Source: Oscillospiraceae bacterium (GTDB lineage: Bacteria; Bacillota; Clostridia; UMGS1810). Taken from it: a stretch of DNA of 41,748 nucleotides. The stretch spans positions 1-41,748 of the forward strand of contig SVJM01000019.1 of assembly GCA_015068975.1 (NCBI GenBank). Direction: 5' to 3'. The notes beneath the pieces were generated by a model that saw only the letters and a list, made by a program, of their open reading frames with translations, was not told the DNA's origin and searched no databases. Positions 17,455-24,989 of the stretch are shown one piece after another. Numbering within the stretch: position 1 is the stretch's first letter; the number at the start of each line of letters is the position of its first letter. The translations under genes and the position numbers were made by a program.

Positions 17455-18853
17455 CCAATTCCACCTCCGTAGTTTCCTGAGCTACAGTCTTTTCTTTAAA
17501 ATCATCCTCGCCTTCTGCTGCTGACTTTAAAAGCATAGTTTTTGCTGTAAGAAGGATGATCTTAAGATCAAGAAGTAATGAGTAATGTGTTATATAAAAC
17601 AAATCGTAATATGTTCTGTCGTGAATATATGTAGAATATCTGCCATATACGTGAGAAAGACTTGTAAGACCTGCTTTTACCTCAAAACGATAGTTGTAGT
17701 TTTCTATTTCCTGCTCAAACTGCTCTACAAATACCGGTCTTTCAGGTCTTGGCCCTACCACACTCATATCACCCTTTAAAATATTCAGTATCTGAGGCAA
17801 CTCATCCAGACGACAAGCACGCAATATCTTTCCGATAGGTGTGATTCTTGGGTCATCCTTTTCTGCAAATTTCGGGCCGCTTAATTTCTCTGCATCAGGA
17901 ATCATTGTGCGGAATTTGTATATTTCAAATTCCTTCTTACCGATAGTGTATCTGGTCTGCTTATAAAATACAGGTCCCTTGGATGTAAGCTTGATAAGGA
18001 CAGCAATTACAACCATTGGAATAGCTGCTATTACAACCCCCACAAGTGAAAGAACTATATCTATGAGACGTTTTATAAACTTTTCTATTCCTGACAGTAC
18101 CTTCTCCGGCATATAAAGAGTCAGTACATCATCAAAACGTGCAATCCTTGCATTGGTTTTGCCAACATCAATCATCTTGGGAACAATAAATAAATCTTTA
18201 TTCAGCTCAGTTGCCTTGCCCACTGCAAGTGCATATTCCTCTTCGCTTACTCCGTCAAGTACGCATATCGCCTCATACTGTGGAAATTTGTCATTAATAA
18301 ATGCTTTGACTTCATCAATGGTCATTCCCTCGATACTTTCGTACCATGAATCATAATTTTCAGTAACTCCGTATTTGATTCTTTTCATTCTCATAAAATT
18401 TTTGGCTGCGGCACCGATAATGAGCATTTTTGGTTTTCTGTGTAGTTTCGGATTGTTTCTCAAACTATAAAGCACAAGATCGGTAATATATATTCCTATC
18501 ATCTTTGCCACTGCAAGAATACAATCCATTATGAGCTTTTCTTTTGAAAAAAAGAACAGAAGATTTACAAATGATACTATAATAAGTGTAAATATGTTTG
18601 AAAGAACATTGATTACCGTACCCTCATAAAGACCGGATATAGTCACGGAATACTTTTCCATCCAATACATAAACAGAAGTGTAATCAACCCATCTGTCCC
18701 ATAAAAAAGAGCCATTGTTCTGTCACCTATAGGTCCTGCCTGGTGAAGCAGTATATCCGCTCCTATCAGCATAATAGCTATAATGATAAAATTCCACACA
18801 AATGAATGTATGTATTCATTACGTATATTTCTCACTTTAATTTGTCCACTCAT
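17438..18853 (-). CDS. Polyprenyl glycosylphosphotransferase (initiating sugar-1-phosphate transferase)
   Basis: This 471-aa protein has four to five N-terminal membrane helices, a nucleotide-binding-like middle (LIIGAAAKNFMRM) and a C-terminal bacterial sugar transferase domain: KRLIDIVLSLVGVV membrane segment, KGPVFYKQTRYTIGKKEFEI, YKFRTMIPDAE, LDELPQILNILKGDMSVVGP and RPERPVF. These are the invariant motifs of the PglC/WbaP/CpsE superfamily. It starts repeat-unit synthesis by moving a sugar-1-phosphate from UDP-sugar to undecaprenyl phosphate. A GGAGGAAAT ribosome binding site precedes the ATG. Its presence marks the operon as a lipid-linked Wzx/Wzy-type pathway. The sugar is unknown. Confidence 0.95.
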   Translation of the reverse strand: MSGQIKVRNIRNEYIHSFVWNFIIIAIMLIGADILLHQAGPIGDRTMALFYGTDGLITLLFMYWMEKYSVTISGLYEGTVINVLSNIFTLIIVSFVNLLFFFSKEKLIMDCILAVAKMIGIYITDLVLYSLRNNPKLHRKPKMLIIGAAAKNFMRMKRIKYGVTENYDSWYESIEGMTIDEVKAFINDKFPQYEAICVLDGVSEEEYALAVGKATELNKDLFIVPKMIDVGKTNARIARFDDVLTLYMPEKVLSGIEKFIKRLIDIVLSLVGVVIAAIPMVVIAVLIKLTSKGPVFYKQTRYTIGKKEFEIYKFRTMIPDAEKLSGPKFAEKDDPRITPIGKILRACRLDELPQILNILKGDMSVVGPRPERPVFVEQFEQEIENYNYRFEVKAGLTSLSHVYGRYSTYIHDRTYYDLFYITHYSLLLDLKIILLTAKTMLLKSAAEGEDDFKEKTVAQETTEVELVEKDS

Positions 18854-18877
18854 TTTTATTTCCTCCGGATACTCAGA

Positions 18878-19726
18878 TTATTTTTTGCTGACAAACTTTT
18901 CTCTTATCATTCTGAAAACTTTTGAAACAATAATTACATATGGCCGCATAGCACACAAAAGCCTGTAAAACACGCTGTCAATCCCCCACGTTTTAAGTGC
19001 ATCTGCCATATGAAGTGCTACCATACGATTTGCATATAGCTTTTGCTTACCGGAAAGCCCCTTACCTGTAAGTGAATCATCACTTCTGCGGTAATGGTAC
19101 ATGGGCTTATCAATAAAAGCATATCCTTTCACTGATTTAAAAAGATCTATACAAAACTTAAGATCTTCTGCAGTCTTCAATGATGTATCAAACTTTAAAT
19201 CCTTTATAAGCGTTGTGCGGATTAGCTTCATACACACATGGTTCATATTTATTCCGGTCATCATTCTTGTGTATACTCTTTTAAGCTCTTTGCCATAAAG
19301 CTCTGTATCACCATTAAATGCTCCATTAGGAAGCACCCTTCTGCCACCCGGAAAATCATATATAAATCTGCACTGTACCACATCCAGGTCTTTTTCCACC
19401 GCTTTGTCAATCAAAGAGGACAGCATATCATTGTCCCAAAAATCATCCGAATCAAGAAATGCGGTGTAATCGCCATCAAGAAGCGACAGTGCATGATTTC
19501 TGGCACGTGATACTCCCCCGTTTTTTTCCAGTGGAACGTATATGAATCGACTATCGCTATTTGCATATTCTTTTATAATTTCACTGCTGTTGTCTGTGGA
19601 AGCATCATCTACAAGGATGGCTTCCCAGTTTGTATATGTCTGATTCTTAATACTGTCAAGGCATACTCTCAGATACGCAGATGCATTATACACAGGTACA
19701 ACTATCTGAACCTTCGGATTTTTCAT
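18878..19726 (-). CDS. Family 2 glycosyltransferase
   Basis: The ATG at 19726 is seven bases after GGAGGA; the in-frame ATG five codons earlier overlaps that ribosome binding site. The 282-aa product begins MKNPKVQIVVPVYNASAYLR and has ILVDDASTDNSSEII, NGGVSRARNHAL and TAFLDSDDFWDND, the GT2 donor and metal motifs, with TAEDLKFCIDLF as the ED motif. It likely adds a sugar early in repeat-unit assembly, being next to the initiating transferase. Its start overlaps the stop of the small membrane peptide gene, so the two are translationally coupled. Confidence 0.92.
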   Translation of the reverse strand: MKNPKVQIVVPVYNASAYLRVCLDSIKNQTYTNWEAILVDDASTDNSSEIIKEYANSDSRFIYVPLEKNGGVSRARNHALSLLDGDYTAFLDSDDFWDNDMLSSLIDKAVEKDLDVVQCRFIYDFPGGRRVLPNGAFNGDTELYGKELKRVYTRMMTGINMNHVCMKLIRTTLIKDLKFDTSLKTAEDLKFCIDLFKSVKGYAFIDKPMYHYRRSDDSLTGKGLSGKQKLYANRMVALHMADALKTWGIDSVFYRLLCAMRPYVIIVSKVFRMIREKFVSKK

Positions 19727-19857
19727 ATTATTCTCCTCCATATACCAAGGGTAAAAAACAAAAAAACTGCAATAATAAACACGCCGACCCCGACCTGTAT
19801 AATCATTGCAGCTTGACCGACATAGTGTATTACCTTAGTCTCATAGCTTTGCGTCAT
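19723..19857 (-). CDS. 44-aa single-pass membrane peptide at the head of the polysaccharide operon
   Basis: This short gene starts at the ATG at 19857, eight bases after a GGAG site and about 40 bases inside the mRNA from the consensus promoter at 19894-19922. An in-frame upstream start at 19944 lies before the promoter and is rejected. The product begins MTQSYETKVIHYVGQAAMII and has one long hydrophobic helix from about residue 16 to 40, ending WRRII. Its stop overlaps the start of the downstream GT2. I do not recognise a family. Position and topology suggest a small membrane partner of the initiating transferase or co-polymerases, which is a guess. Being first in the operon with its own ribosome binding site supports it being real. 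Confidence 0.6.
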   Translation of the reverse strand: MTQSYETKVIHYVGQAAMIIQVGVGVFIIAVFLFFTLGIWRRII

Positions 19858-19893
19858 CGGATTTCTCCGATTTTGCCCTATAATATTATAAAT

Positions 19894-19922
19894 ATTATAC
19901 AAAATTTTTCCTGATTTGTCAA
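19894..19922 (-). promoter_or_regulatory. Sigma-A promoter of the polysaccharide operon
   Basis: On the minus strand a perfect TTGACA (19922-19917) is followed 17 bases later by a perfect TATAAT (19899-19894). Transcription would start near 19887 and cover about 15 kb of tightly packed, same-strand genes to licD. No strong internal terminator was seen. Confidence 0.85.
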
Positions 19923-19933
19923 CTGTTTGTCCC

Positions 19934-20485
19934 TCAAAAACCACAGGTTTTAAGGGTTTTTTTCAAACTTTTCCACCGAGGACATATTTTTGACAGTTCT
20001 TCATAGAATTTATGAGAATGATTGGCAACAATAAAGTGTGTAAATTCATGACATACCACATATTCTATGCACTCAAAAGGAACATACATAAGATTGGTGC
20101 TGAAGGTAAGTCTATGCTTTTTCGGATAACAGTTTCCCCATTGGGATTTCATCTTACGAAACTTGATTTCAGGATATTCAATCCCCATTTTTTCAAAGTA
20201 AGGATAGATTTCTTTACAAAGAGAAAGAATAAGACTTTTTAACTCTTCTTCCTCATAATATTTTGTGGTGGGAAGTTGTTTTTCTGCTTGGAATCTGTCC
20301 ATTGCTTTCAGTATAAAATCTCCTTTGGATATAAGGAAATCTTCTATATCCCTTTCTCTTACAAAAGCAGATGAGGATACACTGATACTGCCGTCTGTTC
20401 TGATTCGAAGATTGATGTTTTTCACTTTTTTTACAGTATAATCATATTGAAGTCGTTTGCCGTTTATAACAATCTCTTTTTTCAT
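19934..20485 (-). CDS. YgjP/M48-type zinc metallopeptidase domain protein
   Basis: The ATG at 20485 follows AAAGGATGAGC; an upstream in-frame start at 20590 would overlap the divergent nitroreductase and is unlikely. The 183-aa product has KSQWGNCYPK and VVCHEFTHFIVANHSHKFYE: the HExxH zinc site plus downstream His typical of the YgjP-like (DUF45) family. No signal peptide is present, so it is probably cytosolic. Biological substrates of this family are largely unknown. It is transcribed towards the polysaccharide promoter, its stop lying only 12 bp from that -35. Confidence 0.9.
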   Translation of the reverse strand: MKKEIVINGKRLQYDYTVKKVKNINLRIRTDGSISVSSSAFVRERDIEDFLISKGDFILKAMDRFQAEKQLPTTKYYEEEELKSLILSLCKEIYPYFEKMGIEYPEIKFRKMKSQWGNCYPKKHRLTFSTNLMYVPFECIEYVVCHEFTHFIVANHSHKFYEELSKICPRWKSLKKTLKTCGF

Positions 20486-20507
20486 AAATTGCTCATCCTT
20501 TATCATA

Positions 20508-20536
20508 TTGCTCTTAATGAGAATTTGTGTTAAAAT
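20508..20536 (+). promoter_or_regulatory. Candidate promoter of the nitroreductase gene
   Basis: TTGCTC (20508-20513) and TAAAAT (20531-20536) are 17 bp apart on the + strand, placing a transcription start near 20543, just before the AAAGGA ribosome binding site of the nitroreductase gene. Confidence 0.55.
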
Positions 20537-20567
20537 AATTATATCAAAAAATGAAAGGAAGATAAAG

Positions 20568-21086
20568 ATGGATTTTGAAAAAGTAATCAAAGAAAGATAT
20601 TCCGTAAGAAAATTTCAAGATAAACCTCTCGAAAAATCAGATATTGACAAAATCATAAATGCATCCCACATAGCTCCTACCGGATGCAATATACAACCTC
20701 AGAGAATACTTGTTATAAACTCAGAAGAATCAGTAAATAAGCTTAAAAGCTGTACAAAATGCCACTTTGATGCGCCCTGTGCATTCCTAATTTGCTACAA
20801 CTCTGACGAAACCTGGACAAGACCTTATGACGGTGCAAAATCCGCACCTGTAGATGCGAGTATCGTCACATGTCATATGATGCTTGAAGCTCATAATATT
20901 GGTGTGGGTAGCTGCTGGGTAATGCACTTTGATCCGAAGAAAATGAGAGAAGAATTCAATATACCTGACAACTTCACACCTCACGCTCTCCTTGTGGCAG
21001 GATATCCTCACAAAGACAGTGTACCTATGGAAATGCACGAAAAAGTAAGAGATATAAATGAAGTTGTATATTATGATAGCTTCTGA
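20568..21086 (+). CDS. Nitroreductase family FMN oxidoreductase
   Basis: The ATG at 20568 follows GAAAGGAAG; the longer open frame from 20457 has no ribosome binding site and overlaps the divergent gene. The 172-aa protein starts MDFEKVIKERYSVRKFQDKP, with the (R)RSxRxF FMN-binding motif of nitroreductases, then IAPTGCNIQPQRILVI. HNIGVGSCWVMHF and VAGYPHKDSVP complete the fold. Such enzymes use NAD(P)H and FMN to reduce nitro-, quinone- or other electrophilic compounds; this short subgroup has unknown natural substrates. It is a single-gene unit ending at a bidirectional terminator. Confidence 0.92.
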   Translation: MDFEKVIKERYSVRKFQDKPLEKSDIDKIINASHIAPTGCNIQPQRILVINSEESVNKLKSCTKCHFDAPCAFLICYNSDETWTRPYDGAKSAPVDASIVTCHMMLEAHNIGVGSCWVMHFDPKKMREEFNIPDNFTPHALLVAGYPHKDSVPMEMHEKVRDINEVVYYDSF

Positions 21087-21105
21087 ATAGCCGGTATGTA
21101 AATTG

Positions 21106-21142
21106 AAAATGGAGATGAAAATGATTTTCACCTCCATTTTTT
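21106..21142. terminator. Bidirectional intrinsic terminator
   Basis: AAATGGAGATGAAAAT pairs with ATTTTCACCTCCATTT around a 2-4 nt loop, with A and T tracts on either side. It lies between the convergent nitroreductase and NifX-like genes and can serve both. Confidence 0.8.
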
Positions 21143-21147
21143 ATTTA

Positions 21148-21546
21148 TCAATGACAAGAATGGCTTCCGCAACCGTGACTGCCACAGCTGTGTCCTTCAC
21201 CATGCTCATGATCGTGATGATCACACTTCACATCAGGATTATACATAAGTGTATTTGAAAGATAAGCAGCAACTGCTTCATCACAATTGCCTGACACACC
21301 GCCAAAAAGCTTGATATCCGCTTCTATAAGCGCCACCTTTGCTCCCGTTCCGATACCTCCGCAGATAAGCACATCTACACCCAGGTCTTTGAGCATACCG
21401 GCAAGTGCACCATGTCCGCTTCCGTTGGTTTCTTCCACGTAAGATTTTACTACTTTGCCCTCTTCTGTTTCATAAATCTTAAATGCTTCAGTATGACCGA
21501 AATGCTGAAATACCATTTCGTTTTCGTATGTAACTGCAATTTTCAT
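21148..21546 (-). CDS. NifX/NifB-like dinitrogenase cofactor family protein with His-rich tail
   Basis: This 132-aa protein begins MKIAVTYENEMVFQHFGHTE and has LGVDVLICGGIGTGAKVALI, both typical of the NifX/NafY-like iron-molybdenum cofactor binding fold (about residues 1-105). In non-diazotrophs such proteins have ill-defined roles, often near redox genes. The last ~24 residues, from CDHHDHEHGEG onward, are extremely rich in His, Cys and Gly and look like a metal-binding tail. No nif genes are visible. A consensus promoter lies at 21578-21606 and AAAGGAT precedes the ATG. Confidence 0.88.
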   Translation of the reverse strand: MKIAVTYENEMVFQHFGHTEAFKIYETEEGKVVKSYVEETNGSGHGALAGMLKDLGVDVLICGGIGTGAKVALIEADIKLFGGVSGNCDEAVAAYLSNTLMYNPDVKCDHHDHEHGEGHSCGSHGCGSHSCH

Positions 21547-21577
21547 AATATCATATCCTTTCCTATGTTATAGCTTT

Positions 21578-21606
21578 ATTATACTACTCACCTAAAAAAT
21601 AGTCAA
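21578..21606 (-). promoter_or_regulatory. Sigma-A promoter of the NifX-like gene
   Basis: TTGACT (21606-21601) and TATAAT (21583-21578) are 17 bp apart on the minus strand, about 30 bp before the start codon. Confidence 0.75.
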
Positions 21607-21670
21607 TTAAAAACAGCTCAATTTAACCACAGTAAAGCAGATGAAATATTTTTCATACGAGGAAATAGTA

Positions 21671-21708
21671 AAAAAAAAGAAAACATTGCATTATTGTGCA
21701 ATGTTTTC
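21671..21708 (-). terminator. Intrinsic terminator after the rubredoxin gene
   Basis: GAAAACATTGCA and TGCAATGTTTTC form a perfect 12-bp stem with a 6-nt loop. On the minus strand it is followed by eight T. It lies about 55 bp past the rubredoxin stop. Confidence 0.88.
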
Positions 21709-21761
21709 TACCTTGATAAAATATTTTTTCATATCCTATCGCTTTGCGTTCCGGGGAATTT

Positions 21762-21923
21762 TTACATTTCCACAGAAAACATATCTTTGCCTACTCCACA
21801 TAACGGACAAGCAAAGTCCTCAGGAAGATCCTCAAACTTTGTTCCGGGAGCGATTCCCATATCAGGAGCACCCTCAGCTTCGTCATAAATCCATCCGCAT
21901 GCGTCACATACATATTTTGCCAT
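21762..21923 (-). CDS. Rubredoxin
   Basis: A 53-aa gene: [18 protein letters not shown], then [19 protein letters not shown], then [16 protein letters not shown]. The two CxxCG motifs (Cys6/Cys9 and Cys39/Cys42) bind the single Fe of rubredoxin, and [14 protein letters not shown] and the length are canonical. The ATG follows CGGAGGTAATT. Rubredoxin carries one electron; it lies 53 bp downstream of FprA, whose O2/NO reductase activity in anaerobes is usually fed by rubredoxin. A short hairpin (AAGGAT... ATCCTT) lies between them, and a strong terminator follows, so the two are probably one transcript. Confidence 0.96.
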   Translation of the reverse strand: MAKYVCDACGWIYDEAEGAPDMGIAPGTKFEDLPEDFACPLCGVGKDMFSVEM

Positions 21924-21976
21924 AATAATTACCTCCGTTTTTTATATTATCCTTCATTTGTGAAGGATTATGCACA

Positions 21977-23131
21977 TTATTTCAAAAGTTCATCAGAAAG
22001 CTTGTCAAGGGCATTCTTTGTATCATCATTCATTGAAGACATAATCTTCACTTCTGTTTCGCAAAGGGTAAGGTTTTTGCTCTTTGAAAGCATTTCCTTC
22101 ATTACCTTTGTTGCCATTGGTGCCCAGCTGCCGTTTTCTATAAATGCAATTTGTCTCTGCTGATAATTTCTCTCTGTAAGATGATCTATAAATGTTCTCA
22201 TAAATGGAAAAACATCCGCATTATATGTGGTAGTGGCAAGGACAAGCTTGGAATATCTGAATGCGTCTTCCACTGCTTCTGCCATATCACATCTTGCAAG
22301 ATCATTTACAACTACTTTTTTTGCACCTTTTTGTATAAGCTTTTCTTCAAGGTATTCTACTGCTTTTTTTGTATTGCCATACACTGATGTGTATGCAATC
22401 ATTATACCTTCTTCCTCTGCCTTATAGCTTGACCAGACATCATAAAGATTGATGTAATATCCAAGATTTTCTTTCAGAACAGGTCCATGCAAAGGACAAA
22501 TAATCTCTATATCAAGATTGGAAGCTTTTTTTAGAAGTGCCTGCACCTGGATACCATACTTACCAACAATACCTATATAATATCTTCTTGCCTCACAAGC
22601 CCAGTCCTCTTGAACATCAAGAGCACCGAATTTGCCGAATCCATCTGCAGAAAAAAGCACCTTATCCTTGGAATCATAACTTACTATAACCTCTGGCCAG
22701 TGTACCATAGGTGCAGTGACAAAGGTAAGTGTGTGTTCACCAAGAGATAGGGTATCTCCTTCTCCTACAATCAACTGTCTGTCAGAAAAATCTGTGCCGA
22801 AAAACTGCTTCATCATCACAAAAGCCTTCTGCGATGCCACAATCCTACAGTCAGGATACACCTTTGTAAACTCTAATATATTCGCAGAATGATCAGGCTC
22901 CATATGATGAACCACAAGATAGTCAGGTACCTTATCACCGATAGCATTTTTGATATTTGAAAGCCATTCATCCTTGAAATTCACGTCAACAGTATCCATT
23001 ATGGCAATCTTTTCGTCGCAGATTGCATATGAATTGTAGCTCATACCATTTGGCACATCATACTGTCCTTCAAAAAGATCAATATTGTGATCATTTACTC
23101 CTATATATTTGATATCTTCTGTTATAAACAT
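21977..23131 (-). CDS. fprA: FprA-type flavo-diiron protein (A-type flavoprotein)
   Basis: The ATG at 23131 follows TGGAGGATAAA. The 384-aa protein has an N-terminal metallo-beta-lactamase-like diiron domain with HHMEPDHSA (HxExDH), APMVHWPEV, FSADGFGKFG and CPLHGPV as metal ligands, and a C-terminal flavodoxin domain from about 250 with the FMN loop TSVYGNTKKAVEYL. Such enzymes reduce O2 to water and/or NO to N2O, protecting strict anaerobes. The rubredoxin gene follows and a diacylglycerol kinase-like gene precedes it by 12 bp. Length and motifs are complete. Confidence 0.95.
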   Translation of the reverse strand: MFITEDIKYIGVNDHNIDLFEGQYDVPNGMSYNSYAICDEKIAIMDTVDVNFKDEWLSNIKNAIGDKVPDYLVVHHMEPDHSANILEFTKVYPDCRIVASQKAFVMMKQFFGTDFSDRQLIVGEGDTLSLGEHTLTFVTAPMVHWPEVIVSYDSKDKVLFSADGFGKFGALDVQEDWACEARRYYIGIVGKYGIQVQALLKKASNLDIEIICPLHGPVLKENLGYYINLYDVWSSYKAEEEGIMIAYTSVYGNTKKAVEYLEEKLIQKGAKKVVVNDLARCDMAEAVEDAFRYSKLVLATTTYNADVFPFMRTFIDHLTERNYQQRQIAFIENGSWAPMATKVMKEMLSKSKNLTLCETEVKIMSSMNDDTKNALDKLSDELLK

Positions 23132-23143
23132 TTTATCCTCCAA

Positions 23144-24124
23144 TCACCGAGCTGCCATCGGTTCTCTTTTTAAAACTTCTTTATCCTCACAGCACTTACC
23201 AGGCAGAACGAAATCAATAGCAGAATCTATAAGCTCAAACTCTGTCCTTCCTGCATCAATAATCTCTCCGTCTATACACAATCTCATATTGCCATCAAGA
23301 GGCGTAACTGTAAGTCTTCTGCACTTATAAGCTGCGATAATATTCTGAATGTTCTTTAATTTTGTATGGGTTCCTTTCATATAGAAGGGAAGCTTGGATA
23401 AAAAATTCAGCCTTGAAATGTTGTATATAATATTCACGTCTATTATACCGTCATTTACACTTGCACAGGGGTTACTCTTTATACCTCCGCCACAGAATGA
23501 TCCGTTTGCAACTGATGTAAGAAGCAATGGTCCTCTGTGCTTTAACTCTCCGTCAAGCTTTATCTCAAGATTTGCACCCTTCTTCTTAAGCAATACAGAA
23601 AAAATAGACAAAAAGTAGGCAAGAGAGCCTGAGATAAATGGCTTCGTTTTCATCCTGGATGTAAGGTCTGCCACATTACAATCAAAGCCTATATTAAACA
23701 TATTTGCACAATACTTCTGTATCATCATGCCCGATGCTTCTGTTGTATATCTTATGATGTCGCACTTGGTGGTTTGTCCTGTTATTTGCTTTTCTGCATC
23801 AAGAAATGTAATGTCCTCAGGAAAGTTTCTGCAAAAATCATTTCCTGTACCGATGGGCATCATGCCAACTTCTACACCTTCCATACCATATGCTCCGTTT
23901 ATCACTTCAGAAAAGGTGCCATCACCACCACATGCAATAAATCGTGCCTCGCCCTTAGTGATAACATAATTTCTCACGAATGCTTCAGCATCACCTATTG
24001 CTTTGGTTATATAAATTTCTGTTTCTTTGTGCAATCTTTCCGAAGCGGATCTGATAGCTGATATGATACTGTTTATTTTGTTATTTTTGCCTGCCGCAGG
24101 ATTGATTATAAATACAGTTTTCAT
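23144..24124 (-). CDS. Diacylglycerol/lipid kinase family protein (YegS/DgkB-like)
   Basis: This 326-aa protein starts MKTVFIINPAAGKNNKINSI and has FIACGGDGTFSEVINGAYG and MPIGTGNDFCRNF, the nucleotide-binding GGDGT and GTGNDF motifs of the DAGK catalytic family. The C-terminal half has the beta-rich domain seen in YegS/DgkB. It would phosphorylate diacylglycerol or another lipid alcohol at the membrane, recycling lipid from lipoteichoic acid or glycolipid turnover. It has a good promoter at 24167-24195 and leads the fprA-rubredoxin transcript; no functional link to those genes is obvious. Confidence 0.92.
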   Translation of the reverse strand: MKTVFIINPAAGKNNKINSIISAIRSASERLHKETEIYITKAIGDAEAFVRNYVITKGEARFIACGGDGTFSEVINGAYGMEGVEVGMMPIGTGNDFCRNFPEDITFLDAEKQITGQTTKCDIIRYTTEASGMMIQKYCANMFNIGFDCNVADLTSRMKTKPFISGSLAYFLSIFSVLLKKKGANLEIKLDGELKHRGPLLLTSVANGSFCGGGIKSNPCASVNDGIIDVNIIYNISRLNFLSKLPFYMKGTHTKLKNIQNIIAAYKCRRLTVTPLDGNMRLCIDGEIIDAGRTEFELIDSAIDFVLPGKCCEDKEVLKREPMAAR

Positions 24125-24166
24125 AGGCTGTTCTCCAACTGTTATTAATTAAGTCCATACGATATG

Positions 24167-24195
24167 ATTATATATCAGCACAGAAATAATTTCAA
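24167..24195 (-). promoter_or_regulatory. Sigma-A promoter of the lipid kinase-fprA-rubredoxin transcript
   Basis: TTGAAA (24195-24190) and TATAAT (24172-24167) are 17 bp apart on the minus strand, about 40 bp before the lipid kinase start. Confidence 0.75.
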
Positions 24196-24212
24196 GGGGA
24201 AATTTTTTCAAT

Positions 24213-24246
24213 AAAAAAAGATGTAAAAGAATATTGCTTTTACATC
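24213..24246 (-). terminator. Terminator of the pfl operon, overlapping the pflA stop codon
   Basis: GATGTAAAAG and CTTTTACATC form a perfect 10-bp stem with a 7-nt loop, followed by a T run on the minus strand. The upstream arm contains the last Met codon and the TAA of pflA. Confidence 0.85.
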
Positions 24247-24989
24247 TTTTCTTCAAGTATTTTTTTAGCTTTTTTCATCTCGTCTTTGTCCGGGGATCTT
24301 GTATCCTTAAGGCTATATGGTATACCTAGTTTTTCCCATTTAAACATTCCAAGAGAATGATATGGAAGTACTTCTACCCTTTCCACAGACTTAAGTCCTG
24401 ATATAAAATCCGATATACTCTGCATATCCCTTTCATCATCAGTAAGATCAGGCACAAGCACATGTCTTATCCACATTTTTTTGTCATTATCAGAAAGAAA
24501 CTGAGCCATACGAAGGATATTATGATTATCAAAGCCTGTAAGTGATTTATGCTTATCTGAATCATACTGCTTAATATCCAGTATAAACAAATCCACATAC
24601 TTTATAAGCTCATAGAAATCACTCATAAACTCTTCATCATCGGGACAAAATGGCTGTCCCGAAGTATCTATTGCCGTATGGACACCCTTTTCTTTGAGAT
24701 TTTTTACAAATGCAATAAGGGGTTTTATCTGCAAGAGCGGTTCTCCGCCACTTACAGTCACGCCACCCTTTGAAGAATCCTTACCCCAGTATGTGCGATA
24801 TTTAAGTACCTTTTCACTAAGCTTATCAACTGAGTATTCTTCTCCGCCATCCATAGACCATGTCTCCGGGTTGTGACAATATCTGCATCGCATTCTGCAC
24901 CCCTGCAAAAACACTACAAATCTCACTCCCGGTCCGTCTACCGAGCCAAAGCTCTCAAGGGAATTAACCCTTAATTTATACTCTTGCAT
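24240..24989 (-). CDS. pflA: Pyruvate formate-lyase activating enzyme (radical SAM)
   Basis: This 249-aa protein has the radical SAM cluster motif [15 protein letters not shown] (CxxxCxxC) near residue 30, preceded by [18 protein letters not shown], and [10 protein letters not shown] for SAM binding. It installs the glycyl radical on pyruvate formate-lyase using SAM and a 4Fe-4S cluster. It overlaps the end of pflB by 14 bases, so translation is coupled; a weak GGA lies upstream of the ATG. Length and motifs match PflA exactly. Confidence 0.96.
   Translation of the reverse strand: MQEYKLRVNSLESFGSVDGPGVRFVVFLQGCRMRCRYCHNPETWSMDGGEEYSVDKLSEKVLKYRTYWGKDSSKGGVTVSGGEPLLQIKPLIAFVKNLKEKGVHTAIDTSGQPFCPDDEEFMSDFYELIKYVDLFILDIKQYDSDKHKSLTGFDNHNILRMAQFLSDNDKKMWIRHVLVPDLTDDERDMQSISDFISGLKSVERVEVLPYHSLGMFKWEKLGIPYSLKDTRSPDKDEMKKAKKILEEKM

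Noticed and set aside
19858-19944. Longer start for the small membrane peptide (at 19944)
   Set aside because: It would begin upstream of the consensus promoter, so the first codons would not be transcribed; the ATG at 19857 has a proper ribosome binding site.
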